A stretch of DNA of 64,000 bases from Periconia sp. R9002. Lineage: Eukaryota > Ascomycota > Dothideomycetes > Pleosporales > Periconiaceae. The notes under the pieces were generated by a model. The model was given only the letters and a program-made list of their open reading frames with translations, did no database searches and was not told the DNA's origin. Below are positions 34,715-46,571 of the stretch, piece by piece. Location: NCBI GenBank assembly GCA_023627715.1, contig JAMAHW010000017.1, positions 62,001-126,000 of the forward strand. Direction: 5' to 3'. The first letter of the stretch is position 1; each line of letters opens with the position of its first letter. Made by a program: the position numbers and the translations under genes.

Positions 34715-37050
34715 ATGGCTTCAGCTTCCCCTTCTCATTCAAAACTTCCTGCATCTCAGGATCTGCCAGAACTCTCCGACGTCCAGTGTTATACTTGTCG
34801 AAAGAGGCACATCAAATGCGATCGTGCTCTACCGACTTGGTAAGTTCCGCCTGCCTTATGATTCTACTCTGTTTGCTAACGCGCTGAACAGTGGGAAATG
34901 CAAAAAGAAGGGTGTACCATGTCTGGGATATCAAAAGCCACTCAGGTATGTGCAACCAGAAAAGACATTGTTGTCGTATCCACACTTGGTTGGAAATCAG
35001 GATGAAGCCACCATAATTTCCGCTGTCGTACTCATGATTTTCGAATGCACAGAATAGGTTGCTAATTTTGGGTTTTGAATCAGGTGGGCAGACGGGGTCG
35101 CTGTCCGTGGCAAATTGAAAGGCAAAGCTACGCCGGTCGTCGACGGTAAGATCTCTTGTGACGCGCGTCAACGAGAGGGATAAGGGCTGACTGAAGACAG
35201 AAAATGTTATCAATATGGTCCAGGGCAGTGTGCAGCAGCAAGCTAATACCGCATTTGAAAAGGCAGCTCAAGTCGGTGTAAGTGTTAGTGGCAAGCGGTG
35301 TTCGCCGGACGACCCTGCTTTCTTGAGACTGCTAGAATATTGTAGGTCGTCGTCTCTTCCGAAATGCGTATCAACTTAAGTATTACTAAAACTTACCGTA
35401 GACAACAATACCGTCTGTGAAGAGCGCGTAACACTCGAACAGACCAAAGTTATGGAACGTCACATGCCCACACTTTCCGCTGAAACCTTGTTGAGGTTGC
35501 CACAACCGATAGGCATGTGTATCATTGGATTTGCGGCCGTCCACATGGCATCAAGAAATCCCGGAGATAAAGCTTTGGAACATATGGCGCTTGAAGCAAA
35601 AGTCCATGTTTATCAGCACCATAACCAGCTGCTCACTACGCCACAGTATGAGGTTGATATCAGACCTGACGTTGTTGCCTGTATCGGAGGTTTGGTATTT
35701 GCCATGGATGTAAGCGCCATGAAAACTATGCCTGTAGCATCCGTAGCTAACTGCACATGCACAGTTGCTTGAAGGCGGCATGAACAGATGGATGATGCAT
35801 ACTCAAGGTTCCATGCACATTGTTTCATCCTTGGGTGGGATGGAGACCCTGGCATTCCATTATCCGCATCTCCAGATCATGCTCTTCCATGTAGCACATT
35901 TCGAAACTGTAAGTGGTTCCAGTGTGTTTCCCTCCTACCGGGCTAATCTCTTTATACTAGATGTGGGCAGCTCTTTCCCATCAACCGATTACAGTGACAA
36001 AACACACCACGCGCACAGCTCTGGAGGGACTGTGCAACTCGCCACTCGTCAAAAGCAAGTGTTTTCATCCTTGCCCGACACCTTTGATACTGGCCATGTG
36101 GGATCTCGGTGTTTGCGCTCAGAAGGCTCTTACTACCGACCAACAGATTGGACTCAACGAAATGTACAAACGAGACAAAATACTGCTTCAAGTCCTAGCC
36201 TTTCAACCAAAAGATGCAGGCTTTGCTGGTCAAAGCCCAGAATTGTCAGTATAGCGCTCAACTTACATTTGGTCTCGGCTAACAATGCTTTGACAGCATG
36301 GATGGAAACCCCGAGCTTTGGGAGAATTTCAACACAGTGTGGAAAGAAGCCATGACAATTTTGGTACTTCGATACCTATATCTGGGACGACCAAATCTTT
36401 ACCCTCATGCGCGCAGGCAACAATCACCCTCATCTCTGATCATGAGCCAATCCTACAACTCACAAACCAACATGAGCTCCTACTCCCAACCAGGAGACGA
36501 ACTAGACTTTAGCGATTCGGCGGATGAGTTTGGAATCAGCGATGATATCCCCGACTATCTTACACCTGGGCTATATCCAGAGGACCCATTTTCGAGAAGC
36601 GCGTCGCCGGCGCCGTCTTCTCACATTGAACCACCGAACGACAAACTGTGGCATACACGCTACGAAATGCACGACAAGGCTTTCGCTAATCTGTTTACTA
36701 CACTTGCGTACCTGCAAGACAACACCGAGCCGCTCTATGCCCGTTACCTCCTCCTCCCCATCATTATCCTTGGACTTGTTAGCCGCCCCGACAGTAAAGA
36801 GCGCGCTTTGTGTCTGTCGTACTCTGCTAAATTTGAAGATTTCATGAGAAGTGCAGCAAATCCCATCAACGCCGGCGAGAAATTGGACTTTAGCATTCCC
36901 TGGGAGGCGCTGGACGTATACTCGGAAATCGCGATCCGTGATAGCCGAGAAGTCGTTTCGCCAGAGCTAGAACCCATGTTGGAGTCTGTGCCGGAGTGGA
37001 ATTGGTGGGATATGCTCAAAGCTATTGACCTTACTTTTGTCTGTAGGTAG
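34715..37050 (+). CDS. Zn2Cys6 transcription factor with fungal-specific C-terminal domain
   Basis: This is a DNA-binding regulator. Eight exons were assembled: 34715-34839, 34892-34945, 35084-35145, 35201-35341, 35402-35709, 35765-35908, 35961-36244 and 36297-37050, giving 623 residues with introns of 52-138 nt and all phases consistent. The binuclear cluster is C-x2-C-x6-C-x6-C-x2-C-x6-C at residues 25-52 and spans the first intron. It is followed by GYQKPLRWADGVAVRGKLKG, typical of regulators with the fungal_trans_2 (DUF3468) domain, which fills the rest. The long middle region has Pro/Ser-rich and acidic segments (SYNSQTNMSSYSQPGDELD, SDSADEFGISDDIPDYL) that may be activation sequence. 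It ends shortly after WWDMLKAIDLTFVC, where homologues often continue; an alternative splice at 37,041 also stops at once. Targets are unknown; the redox genes to the right are candidates. Confidence 0.88.
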
Positions 37051-39006
37051 ACCCTGACATGCACTTCTAATTCTCTTATGTCTAGGAACTGACTTTGTTT
37101 AGGGCCTGTCACTGCTGGCACGTCTCACCTAGAGTGCGGATCAGATTACTGGGCTTTCAAGATTTTTTCTTCGATTTTGACGGATGAGAGTGTCAACAGC
37201 TGGCTACAAGATACGAATGCATCCAGTCAGTGAGCTCATCTATGCTACGCATGCGACGTTCATATTCTGAGGCAGTCGGTTAAGGGTTGCATACTGGCGT
37301 TCATTCTTTTATTACATGCAAGCATTGCCTCCTTTTATCATGGACGACTCTCTCTCGGTGTTTATTTCTAGCTTCTTCGTTTCCTTAATACTTTCTCTTT
37401 CTTCGCTCTAAGGCACCAATTATTGAATGTTCTGTCTGAAATTGTATCTATCTTCCCACCCTTGCATAGCATTCTAGGCGCTTCGGATGTATTTACTCAA
37501 ATTTTATTTACCTTATCCAACACGCATATGCACATGCGCTTGGTCATTTAGCACGAAGATAAGCGTATCCTTCTTTACCTGCCCAGTCTACACACTTGCC
37601 TTTTTGTGATATTGCGCTTGACTGCAGTGAAGACGCGTAAGCACTAGGCGGCTTCTCACCGGTTCGGTTGGAGAAATTAGAAGTAGTACTATAGGACATC
37701 ATGATAATGTAAGATCTAATCGGTAGTAGTAAAGGCAAAGCTCTGCGTGGTAGCATATTCTGGTGGCAAGCTTCAATCACTGGTGAAAAAAGTCGCATAT
37801 TTTCTTCTACACGTGCTCAACCGAGTAGCCAAGGCTCACGTTGGCAATGCATGATTGTGCATTGACTTATGTAATGGCGTGTCAAAATAGCACGAGTAAA
37901 CCTCAAATATAGTGCCAACACATGTAGGTAAGATACAACGATGGAAAGCTTACCGTTACCCTATTCTGTCGGTGACCCCGAATCATATCGGCGCCACCTT
38001 GGATTTTCGGAAAAGCATACTCACTCATAGGTATTGATTATGCTCGGCCTGGTGTAAAACTTTATCTCCGAGAAAGTGCAGTTCCTTAGCCCGACATCCG
38101 TGAGCCAAGGACTTTGGGGTCCATTTTCCATGCCTGCTCGCCAAACCATACTAAAACGTCGATAAAAAGACGAAAAGCACGTGATGAAGAGTACATAAGT
38201 AACACTGTAGGGCTGCAGTTACATGCAGATGATATATGATCATATGATAGCTGTGAAAACTCATCTTTGTGATGTTGTTATTGCTAGTAATCAAACTTTT
38301 TTGACGAAGATGCTTCATTCTACACTACAGTCTACGGGCGTGAAAACACAGTGTGCGTGCAACGTATGTATAAGGTATATTTGTATATGTAGATATTCTT
38401 CCCTGCTTTTTCAGCTTGGTAAAGTAGAAAGAAATAGTGGATATGGAACCAATTGCTTCTATAAGTTATTTCGTATCAATCTTAGGAATGATCATTGGCT
38501 GGGAGATTCATTTGCGTTTCATTCGTAGAGTAAACATGAATCTGTATCTGCGCCAAGAGGTGAGATTTAAAGTCGCGGCAGTGTCGCTTAATTATCCTTC
38601 CAATTCCTTGTGGTTCCTCCCGAACAGCCTTTAAAGAGTGACTACTCATCATTGGTCCTGAAAACCGTTTCTTGGGCTCAGAACTTCCTGACCGAGTCTA
38701 TTTCGAGCTCAACTTAATGATCGACTGTAGGAAGGGTTGTGGCACAGCTGATCATAATGTGAAGGTAGCATGGGCCAAGTCTGCCTTACCCATGTACCTG
38801 CGATGCAGGCCAAGCTCATCACTGCGGTGGCGGGGACTGACTGATGATTCAGCCCGTATTCACGGACACCCATTCTGTTTTATTGGACATTCTATTCCAC
38901 TGAAATTACTAAGACTAGGTAGCATCTGGTTCTCGAGGCCAGGAAGATTGAATTGGACCTAAAGCACCCATGTCATACCACTACTACCAAAGCGTGAGAT
39001 CAGATA
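37051..39006. other. Gene-poor spacer
   Basis: This 2-kb spacer lies between the 3' ends of the regulator and the MDR reductase (convergent). Frames up to about 100 codons on both strands lack motifs and splice-supported extension. Only AT-rich unstructured DNA is visible. Confidence 0.5.
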
Positions 39007-40341
39007 TCAGGTAACTTTGATCAAGACCTTCCCAATGAAGTCACCAGATTCAAGCTTCTCAAATGCCTTTGGCGCTTCTTCAAATTTAAAGAATGGCTTG
39101 GCGAGCAAAGGCTTAAGATCAACCTTCTTGCTTTGGATGAAGGCGTTCATCTCCTCGAAGTCTTTCTTTGAGCCCATGGCGACGCCCCTGCAGATCACAC
39201 TCAGCGTCAGTCTTCATCATGCAAATACAGAAGAGCCTTTTGAATGCGCAAAGAAATGGGGGCGTGGCTATGCTCATCCAAGAATAAAAACAGAAAGGAA
39301 CTCACTGCAATTTGGCCCTTTTCGCCATCAACCCCATGAGTGCGATATGAGGCCAATCCGCGCCAAATCCATTCAGAAAACCAACTAGCGCAATTGAACC
39401 GCCGCGATCGCACAACATATCAATGTCGTGTGGGAGCGAGCCAGGCCCAGAGTTGTTCAACACAAAATTGACGCCTCGTCCATTGGTTAGTCGTTTGACT
39501 TCCGCCGCTACGGCAGCATCGCCGCCCAGCGTCTTGTAATTGATGCCCAGGATGCTTGGGTGCCACTTCGAGATCTCGGAGATTTTGGCGTCTGAGGACG
39601 AAGTGATGATTGGACGGATACCTGCGGCCAAGCAGAACAGTAAAGCAAACATACTGACACCGCCGGTGCCCTGAAGGAGAGCTGTAGCATTCTTCGGAAC
39701 ATCTTGAAGCTTGCCGAGCGCGTTGTAGGCCGTAATACCTGCGCATGCGAGTGTTGCAGCCTACCAACGTAGTCAATATATACCCCTTCCCGAATCCGTA
39801 CATGAACCCACTCATATGGAATGATATCTGGGTGCAAAGAAGGGAAGAGTTGTTGGTAGGATAGAAGAGAAAAGAGAACGACAAAGCTTACCTCCTCCCA
39901 TCCCAAATTCTCGGGAATCATAACCAAATGCTTCTCTTTAACCACCATGTACTCGGACAACACCCCAGGCACATTAACACCGATGTTGACATCCATTCCA
40001 TCGTCATCCTCTTCTCCCTCTCGCTTGCCAATAGCAGAGATGGGCGCTACGCGATCCCCGACCGCGAACTTGCTCACTCCATTTCCAACTGCGATGACTT
40101 CGGCACCAGCGTCGGAGCACGGTATCCCGCCACTTTCACAAGGCATAGGGTAATTGCCTATAAGAATTCCGATGTCGCGGTAATTAAGGGTAATCGCGTG
40201 GATTTTTATAACAACATCATCGGAACTGAGCGCGGAAGGCTGAGGTAGCGACTCGGTGCTAGGGGAGATGGTAAGGCGAGGTGGAGCCTTGGTACCTGGG
40301 CTGCGACGAAAGGCGGAATATGTTGCGGGGTAGTCTGACAT
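39007..40341 (-). CDS. MDR-superfamily NAD(P)-dependent oxidoreductase, zinc-independent type
   Basis: This is a medium-chain dehydrogenase/reductase, cytosolic by absence of a targeting peptide. Exons 39892-40341, 39306-39760 and 39007-39187 give 361 residues; introns are 131 and 118 nt. The N-terminal GroES-like domain shows NYRDIGILIGNYP, PCSDAGAEVIAVGNGVSKFAVGDRV and LSEYMVV. The nucleotide-binding domain has AATLACAGITAYNAL and LLQGTGGVSMFALLFCLAAG. The C-terminus is FEEAPKAFEKLESGDFIGKVLIKV, as in quinone-oxidoreductase-like members. The structural-zinc Cys cluster of alcohol dehydrogenases is absent. It likely reduces a quinone, enone or aldehyde; the substrate is unknown. An acidic insert (KREGEEDDDGMD) interrupts the first domain. 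Confidence 0.9.
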
Positions 40342-41230
40342 TGTAGTCGATTGTATTCTTTGAATTCTTTGGTCTTCGTCTTGTTGACGCTTCTCGTATG
40401 CGGAATGTTTGTGTTTGAGATAGATGAGACGAGACAGGGCGGTCGGCGACGCATATATTTATTTCAAGCGCTTCATATTCTTTCCTTCCCACTCACTTTG
40501 TCCGTGAAAACAAACAACGGAAATAAGGCCAATATATATTGCACACTTGATAACATACCATCTTCCAAAAGGATTTATAAGTCGTGCTACGCCATACGCC
40601 CCACCTGTACTACCTAATAAGCTTAAGGGTCGCTGACAAATTAGCCCAAAGCGGGTCTCAGATATGCACATTGGGTTACCATGTCGATAACAGAGTAGCA
40701 CGAGAGAATTTACGGACAAATATAGGGAAAAAGAATGCAGGGCGTAAAAGGACAGCTAGAAGCTCGCGCGAAAGCGACGGTGCGCTTTTACTTGCACATT
40801 ACGGATTTTATGGTCCATAATCATTTTGCATTCTTGGATCTACGGACCAAAAGTACTACGGACGAACATCAGAATTTCAGATGATGTTGTAGCCATAGAA
40901 ATTATCAGGTGATCTGTCTCTCGTAGCATCGACGACAATACGTCGGTGTACGAGACATGCCGCTATGTTGATTTCGTGATGCATATATTCTGTGCACATG
41001 TGAAATTCTGGCTTCTTGTTAAACGCTCATGAGGGTGAAGTTAAGTTATCGCAGGACATATTAGATCGATCAATGGTATCATGGTATCATTGATACTTCT
41101 TAGCCTTGATGTATATTTGATTCCATATCCTAACGTTAGAGTCTTCATCTAAGTGCGCAATCTCTGTCTGGTACATATCCGAAACTTATGTCATTTTCCT
41201 CCCCTACATTGCCGCAAATCTTTTCTGCCT
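40342..41230. promoter_or_regulatory. Intergenic, promoter of MDR reductase
   Basis: This 0.9-kb region contains the promoter of the minus-strand reductase at its left end. At 41,069-41,094 an 8-bp unit ggtatcat occurs twice in tandem, flanked by an inverted atcaatg/cattgat pair. No supported gene. Confidence 0.4.
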
Positions 41231-42010
41231 TCAACTCTCACTGCTTTCACAGCTCCCATAACTATCCCTATTGCCAGAAATTACACAACTCGTCTCACTT
41301 GCTTCACTCTTGCAATCACTCCCATTACCCCCCGCAATTTTCCCATCGCTCTCACTTGAGCATCTGGTAAAAAAGCTAGATCCACTACTACCCACTTTGT
41401 TTTCTTGTTCATTGGTATCCGCATCTTGTCCACCAAGCTCACCACCAACATTGCCCACTTCCTCGTCATCACTCCCAGCAGCGGTAATGTGCCTTAACCA
41501 CACTTCCGAAAGACCAAATTCCCTTGCATCCGAATCACAGTCTTGATCGCAAATTCCCTGTCTCTGTGTACCAATTGTATCGTTCAAAGTACCGTCGAAA
41601 TTCAGATCGAGATGAGAAACACGGTGTGCGATGTTTGCTTCAATGCTGCATACGCATTCACGAACGGCCTCGTGGGTTTTCTCCCATGCGCATGTGCATT
41701 CGCAAGAAATTGGAGGTTTCGGACGCGGTAGCGCGAGGAAGTTTGGGGTAGTAGCGTATGAACGAGAATGGAGTGATGGTGATCGCGGTGGGGATGGCGT
41801 AGGCGCTTTTTCAGTCGTTTTAGGTTTTCTCCCTTTGCGTTGTACCTTTTTGGAGTGCGACTTCGACTTGGAGCGGTGTTTCGCGTGGGTGTGGTGGCGG
41901 CCCGATTTGGAATTGGATTTCGTCTTGTGAGAGGAGAGATTAGATGGGGCTTCACGCGATAGCAGCCGTGAAGAAAAAGATTTCAGAACAGTGAGACAAG
42001 TTGTTGACAT
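41231..42010 (-). CDS. Unknown protein with basic N-terminus, Cys cluster and acidic Ser-rich tail
   Basis: A single open frame from ATG at 42010 encodes 259 residues; the frame extends 5' without another ATG. I recognise no family. Visible parts are a Ser-rich start, a strongly basic His/Lys/Ser stretch (about residues 30-70, SKSKSHSKKVQRKGRKPK) that could be a nuclear signal, and a Pro/Ser linker. Then comes a Cys cluster CECTCAWEKTHEAVRECVC, followed by HLDLNFDGTLND and a long Asp/Glu/Gly/Ser tail. The clear charge segmentation and length favour a real lineage-specific gene, but no splice or homology evidence supports it. Confidence 0.5.
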   Translation of the reverse strand: MSTTCLTVLKSFSSRLLSREAPSNLSSHKTKSNSKSGRHHTHAKHRSKSKSHSKKVQRKGRKPKTTEKAPTPSPPRSPSLHSRSYATTPNFLALPRPKPPISCECTCAWEKTHEAVRECVCSIEANIAHRVSHLDLNFDGTLNDTIGTQRQGICDQDCDSDAREFGLSEVWLRHITAAGSDDEEVGNVGGELGGQDADTNEQENKVGSSGSSFFTRCSSESDGKIAGGNGSDCKSEASETSCVISGNRDSYGSCESSES

Positions 42011-43124
42011 TTTTTCCGGCGTGTATTTGGTGGTCAGGCTTTTTGTGGGATTGCTTTTTGTCGTGTTTGTGGGGCCCAACAAACATGAAAAATGAGAGTG
42101 GAAATCACGAGTAGGTGTATAAAAAGACGAGAAAAGATCCAAGCCAAGAGATGTTTGTTGATACAAAAACAATGACAAATTCGGATGTTTCTCGATGCGA
42201 GGAGGAAACTTTTAAGGCATATGCTGGCTGTATCTCACGTCCGTTTAGGAAAATTGACTTGTCAGAGGTTGCACTCGTACAACGATCTGCGACACGCCAC
42301 AACGGTTAGTTAATTTGTAAACCTGTCGTACCTCAATGATATATCGTATATGCAGCTGTGGTCCAACATGATATATCATTGAACAAATGATAGCCCAATC
42401 TTAAATTGACTTTTTCAACACTTCAGTTATTTTTGTTGTGTCTTAATCAAAAGTTGCTGCCAAAGATGAGAGTTTGTTAATTACTTTTGGTGACCATTAG
42501 AGGGTACACCCCAGTACCTACTACCTAGGTAAATCAAACTCATTCCGAACGAGAAATCCGATGTGCACGAGTTTCTTTTTCTTTTTCTTGTTTGCAAAAG
42601 ATTTCATGCTTGCATAAGATCTCCAATTGATTTCGCCGTTCACATTGTTTGAGGTTGATTGTGTGCCTTTTTTGTGAGATGTGTCACATCCATGTATACA
42701 GCAGTACCATCAGTTCGCTGGCACAACGTTGAAAGTTGCACAACATTGCACAATCACTATCCGCAATCTCTGTTAACAGTAATTAGAAGAATAGAAATCA
42801 TAAATTTTGCCAATTTGTGCATTTCCTTAACCTGCTATTTGTGAGACACGAACGGCGCACGGGTCGAGCTTATGTTACTCCCCATTATATCGATTTCTTA
42901 AAACACAAGTTATATGCGAATAATTCAAGTCTCGCGACGTCTTTAGCGCTTACCTCCAGAGTCCAACTACAACTGCTTTTAGTCATTTTTACGTTGCAGC
43001 CAAGAATCCGACAACATCCCCGCTTGTTGAAGCCTCGGCTACGCACATTCCTCCTATTAGAGTACTTACAACTTCAGTTTTTTTCCTCCCACCGTTCTTG
43101 CTTCGTTTGATCAAATCAACCTTT
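42011..43124. promoter_or_regulatory. Divergent intergenic region with hairpin
   Basis: This 1.1-kb, AT-rich region lies between the unknown minus-strand gene and the RibD-like plus-strand gene. It holds the inverted repeat at 42,333-42,382 and presumably both promoters. No gene is seen. Confidence 0.4.
42333..42382. repeat. Perfect inverted repeat, 13-bp arms
   Basis: Arms tcaatgatatatc (42,333-42,345) and gatatatcattga (42,370-42,382) are exact reverse complements with a 24-nt spacer. It is in a divergent promoter region. A cruciform, dimeric-factor site or MITE remnant are all possible. Confidence 0.55.
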
Positions 43125-43661
43125 ATGATGCGCCGACTCCGTTATAATATCGCCATGACCCTCGACGGCTACATCGCCTCACTCGATCACAGCACATCCT
43201 GGATCATCGAAGACTCCAGCATCGACTTTATATCTTTGTACTCCGAATTCTCGACCTTCCTCATGGGACGGAAGACGTATGAGACTATGGTTCGCTTTGG
43301 TGATCAGAATCCGCTGAAAGACTACCCAAAAGAGGCGGTCGTGGTGGTGAGCCGTAGTATGGAGCGTCCCGGTGTAACGACTATAAAGGAAGGGATAGTG
43401 GAGTATGTGAGGGCGTTGAAAAGTGAGGAAGGCGGGAAGGGGAGGGATATCTGGTTCATGGGTGGGGCGAAGCTGGCAGGAGTGCTGATGGAGGAGGGTT
43501 TGGTGGATGGGTTGGAGGTGGCGGTTATGCCGGTAGTTATTGGAGAAGGAGTGAAGATGATGGAGTTGTGTGGAGGACAGGTGAAATTGAGGCTTGAAGG
43601 TGCGGATATCAAGGAGAGTGGAATTATTATGACCAAATATGCTGTTGTATATAGCGATTAG
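43125..43661 (+). CDS. RibD C-terminal / dihydrofolate-reductase-fold protein
   Basis: A single exon encodes 178 residues from the first ATG of MMRRLRYNIAMTLDGYIA (43,125 or 43,128). The fold signature is clear: MTLDGYIAS near the start, FLMGRKTYETM, VVVVSRSMERPGV, RDIWFMGGAKLAGVLMEEGLVD, and AVMPVVIGEGVKMM. This belongs to the DHFR-like reductases related to the RibD C-terminal domain (bacterial YyaP/YwjB type), which bind NADPH. The deaminase half of RibD is absent, so it is probably not the riboflavin enzyme itself. The substrate is unknown. No targeting peptide and no introns. Confidence 0.85.
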   Translation: MMRRLRYNIAMTLDGYIASLDHSTSWIIEDSSIDFISLYSEFSTFLMGRKTYETMVRFGDQNPLKDYPKEAVVVVSRSMERPGVTTIKEGIVEYVRALKSEEGGKGRDIWFMGGAKLAGVLMEEGLVDGLEVAVMPVVIGEGVKMMELCGGQVKLRLEGADIKESGIIMTKYAVVYSD

Positions 43662-44031
43662 CAGACGTTGCTAGCTGCAATGGCTAAAAAACCCTTTCCG
43701 ATTCATTCCATGTATAAGTTAGTCCTCTGGGCTGGGCAAGGCCTCCCATGAGCGGTATGGAGCATGCGCAAATTTTTCTAGAAGGCGGCCCTAGCGGAAG
43801 ACTGAGAAGGCGAGCCATTTCGAGACGGCCTGACAGTGGTGGTTGGGGCGAGGGATTTCACGAGGGGTTTCTGACTGGTCGAGGCAATATGAAAGGGGCG
43901 TGGTTAGATGGAAATGAGGGGGAGGAAGTGAGGTTTTTGGTAGATTGGTTTAAGATTTCTCGTGATTTTTTGATGGAGATATGAAAGTGAATAACAGAAT
44001 TAGTGTCTTGGTTGATAATGACTGTATGAAC
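43662..44031. other. Convergent intergenic, 370 bp
   Basis: This separates the stops of the RibD-like gene and the FAD oxidase. A 78-codon Gly/Arg-rich plus-strand frame runs through it and is not supported. Confidence 0.5.
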
Positions 44032-46040
44032 TCAAGCTTTGCACAGCTGTCCATCAATCTGCTCGACAAGCGCCTCGCTTCCCACGCACCTGCGACACCA
44101 CAGCACATTCTCTGGATCAACTTTTCTTTTAATAGCCAGCAGTCTTTCATAGTTCTCTCCCCAGAACGCTGTCTGCCATTCAGGTTCATAACTATCCGGC
44201 TCATTGAAATACGCGCCCGTCTCCGGACTCAGATCCCTCAGCGGCTGCGTTTTATTTACCGTAATGTCCGTATATACAGCATCGATATCCGCCTGGGCAA
44301 TGCCTACAGGCCAGCCTTCCACGACGATCATGTGCGAGAGGGTGTTGCGCCAGGCTGGGTTCATGGATATAGTCTCAGGGTAGTACGATGGTGTTTTGTT
44401 GGTGGGTGGGGCGAAGAAATGTGAGAGAACCAGGGGGTTTTCGAAATGACCCTATAAATGTATTTAGTACAGTGGTGGAGGTAGAGGGGACAGTGGACAT
44501 GTACTTACGTTTGGTTTTTGGGCATCATTGCTGGAACCAATCTGCGCTAGAACTTTTGCAGTGACATTCGCATCCGACAGACTCCTCTGACTCATGAGTC
44601 TAGAGCCATACGCCGAGCCCACATTAGCCACAGCCTCATTCGACACCGCTGGGCCGTACAGCTCGAGAAACGTATCTGCGGATCTGTACACAGTCTGTAC
44701 GACGAAAAGGTGCGACAAGCTCTTCAACTTCTCCTCCACTGGTGCAAACAAGGTCTGCATAGTCCCATTCGGTCGATCATAGAGGAAGAAACCAGTCCGC
44801 GCTGCTAAGGAGGGATATACTGGCGGACCCACCATGTAGACAATGCCCTGAACGCCTTCTTCTTTAAGTCTTGCGAATTCAACGTGGAACCAGCCAATCA
44901 AGTCCCAGAACTCGGTGGTAATGTTCGGGCTTAATGCTGCGAATTGGAGACTGATGAGGTGCGCGTTGGGCGTTGGGTATGCCTTGATCACCGCTTCGGT
45001 GACGACCCCGTAGGTTCCACCGCCACCGCCCCGGATGGCGAAGAAAAGATCGGTGTTTTGGCAAGGGTTTGCTATATGCACTTCTCCATCTGGAGTTACG
45101 ATGGTGGCTTCGAGGAGGTTATCGGCGCCCATGCCGTAGGTAGATGAGAGCGACCCGTGACCACCGCCAGTCATCCAGCCCATGAGACCGACGTCGGGGT
45201 TCGCGCCCGTGACGACGATGGACTTGTACTTCGCCATTTCTGTCTGCGCTTCAGCGCCTGTGACGCCTGCGGCGACGCGGGCTGCGGTTAGTGTGCCGTT
45301 GATGGGGCAGTTTGTTGGCTTGAAGGAGGGTATGTATTCAATGCCGCGGAAGTGATGCGTCCAGATGCTGAGGCTGCCGTAGCCGATACTCCTGTTCATC
45401 ATCAGCATCCATACGATCACGGTATCGATGATTTCAGAGGAGGCGTGTAGTGACTCACCGTCCAGGATACGAATGCCCCGTACTCTTTACTATAGTCCTA
45501 ACATTCTTCTTGCCAGCCCACTTCAGCGCCTCTCCCACCTGCTTCGGCGTCGTCGCATTTACCACGTATACTGGATAGTTACCATACTGGCATCCTCTAT
45601 TGCCAGCGTTCACATCGCCATTGATACTAGTTCCATTCGGCCAGATGGGATCGCAGGAGTTGTTCGTCCAGACAGGGTAGTCAATGCTGATTGGGTCGTC
45701 TGCATGCCATGTTGAATTGTACCATTGCGAGCGAACGATCTCGCATGCGGATTCGCTGTAGGCGGGTTGCTCTGGGTAGCATACTGCGCCTGGTGGGACG
45801 CCGCGGATCAATGCACCGCCGACAGTGCGGTTGAGGGATTCCCATGAGGAAGTTAAGGGCCAGCAAGGGCTCTCTGGTGTCTATAGCCGATATCAGCAAT
45901 TGAGATTCCTTTATGACGTGCGGAGTGCACTGAAGGACGCGCTTTGTGTATAGACTTACGCATTTGCAATCCCCATTCGTCCCAGCTATCAAAACAGCAG
46001 TCGACGAGAAATAACCCGTCAAAGCGCTCAGGAATTTCAT
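44032..46040 (-). CDS. Secreted FAD-linked oxidase, berberine-bridge / hydroxynicotine oxidase family
   Basis: Four exons, 45960-46040, 45459-45880, 44509-45391 and 44032-44451, give 601 residues; introns are 57-79 nt. The start MKFLSALTGYFSSTAVLIAG is a signal peptide. An upstream in-frame ATG at 46091 would add 17 residues and bury the signal, so 46040 is preferred. The FAD_binding_4 domain shows CWPLTSSWESLN, VKSTGHSYPGRS with the flavin-linking His (about 163), GYGSLSIWTHHFRGIEY, MGWMTGGGHGSLSSTYG and AIRGGGGGTYGVVTEA. The BBE domain ends NYERLLAIKRKVDPENVLWCRRCVGSEAL. The second flavin-linking Cys of bicovalent members is replaced by Asn (about 232, in TGANPDVG). Such enzymes oxidise alcohols, sugars or alkaloid-like rings and release peroxide; the substrate is unknown. 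Confidence 0.93.
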
Positions 46041-46571
46041 ACTGCCGATGACGGAGACGTCTCCAATGTATCCAGGCGCTGACGAGAACATTTCGAATCT
46101 TGGCTTTATATCTCTTCTTCACTTTTTCATGTGTAATGATACTAGTGTGGGGGTACGTCAACACGAGAAGTGAATATTAGGGATATGATGCGATTGGCTC
46201 GATCGATTAAAGGATTGAGCCTGACCGGTGCGGGATAGTGAGGCTGTGCTGCAAGCGAACTGTCACAGAACCCTGAAAAAGATGCTGAGAGCGAGAAATG
46301 CGATTACAAAGCTTCTTTAGGCAGATCTATGCCATCTTTCAAGCCTCTTCACGAAGAAACGGGTGGCTAGTGACGAGCCGCGCCGATTCTGCCTTGATAA
46401 TGCCCCCGAATGTCTGTTTTGCGGTAAGTCCAAGACGCGCGGTTTAAGGATAGCGTCAAAGTTCGCGTGGCCCTAATACCCACTAGTTAAAGAGGAGGGG
46501 TCATTTTAAGCCAAGCTAGAAAACCGTTCGATTAGATGAGAGCCGTCTATATACAAATAATGAAAATGCTT
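46041..46571. promoter_or_regulatory. Intergenic, promoter of FAD oxidase
   Basis: This 0.5 kb upstream of the oxidase also serves as the 3' flank of the OrsD-like gene. Nothing distinctive is seen. Confidence 0.4.

Noticed and set aside
35765..36355. 196-codon plus-strand frame
   Set aside because: It starts in the correct frame of regulator exon 6 but reads through the intron at 35,909-35,960 and is then out of frame with the domain.
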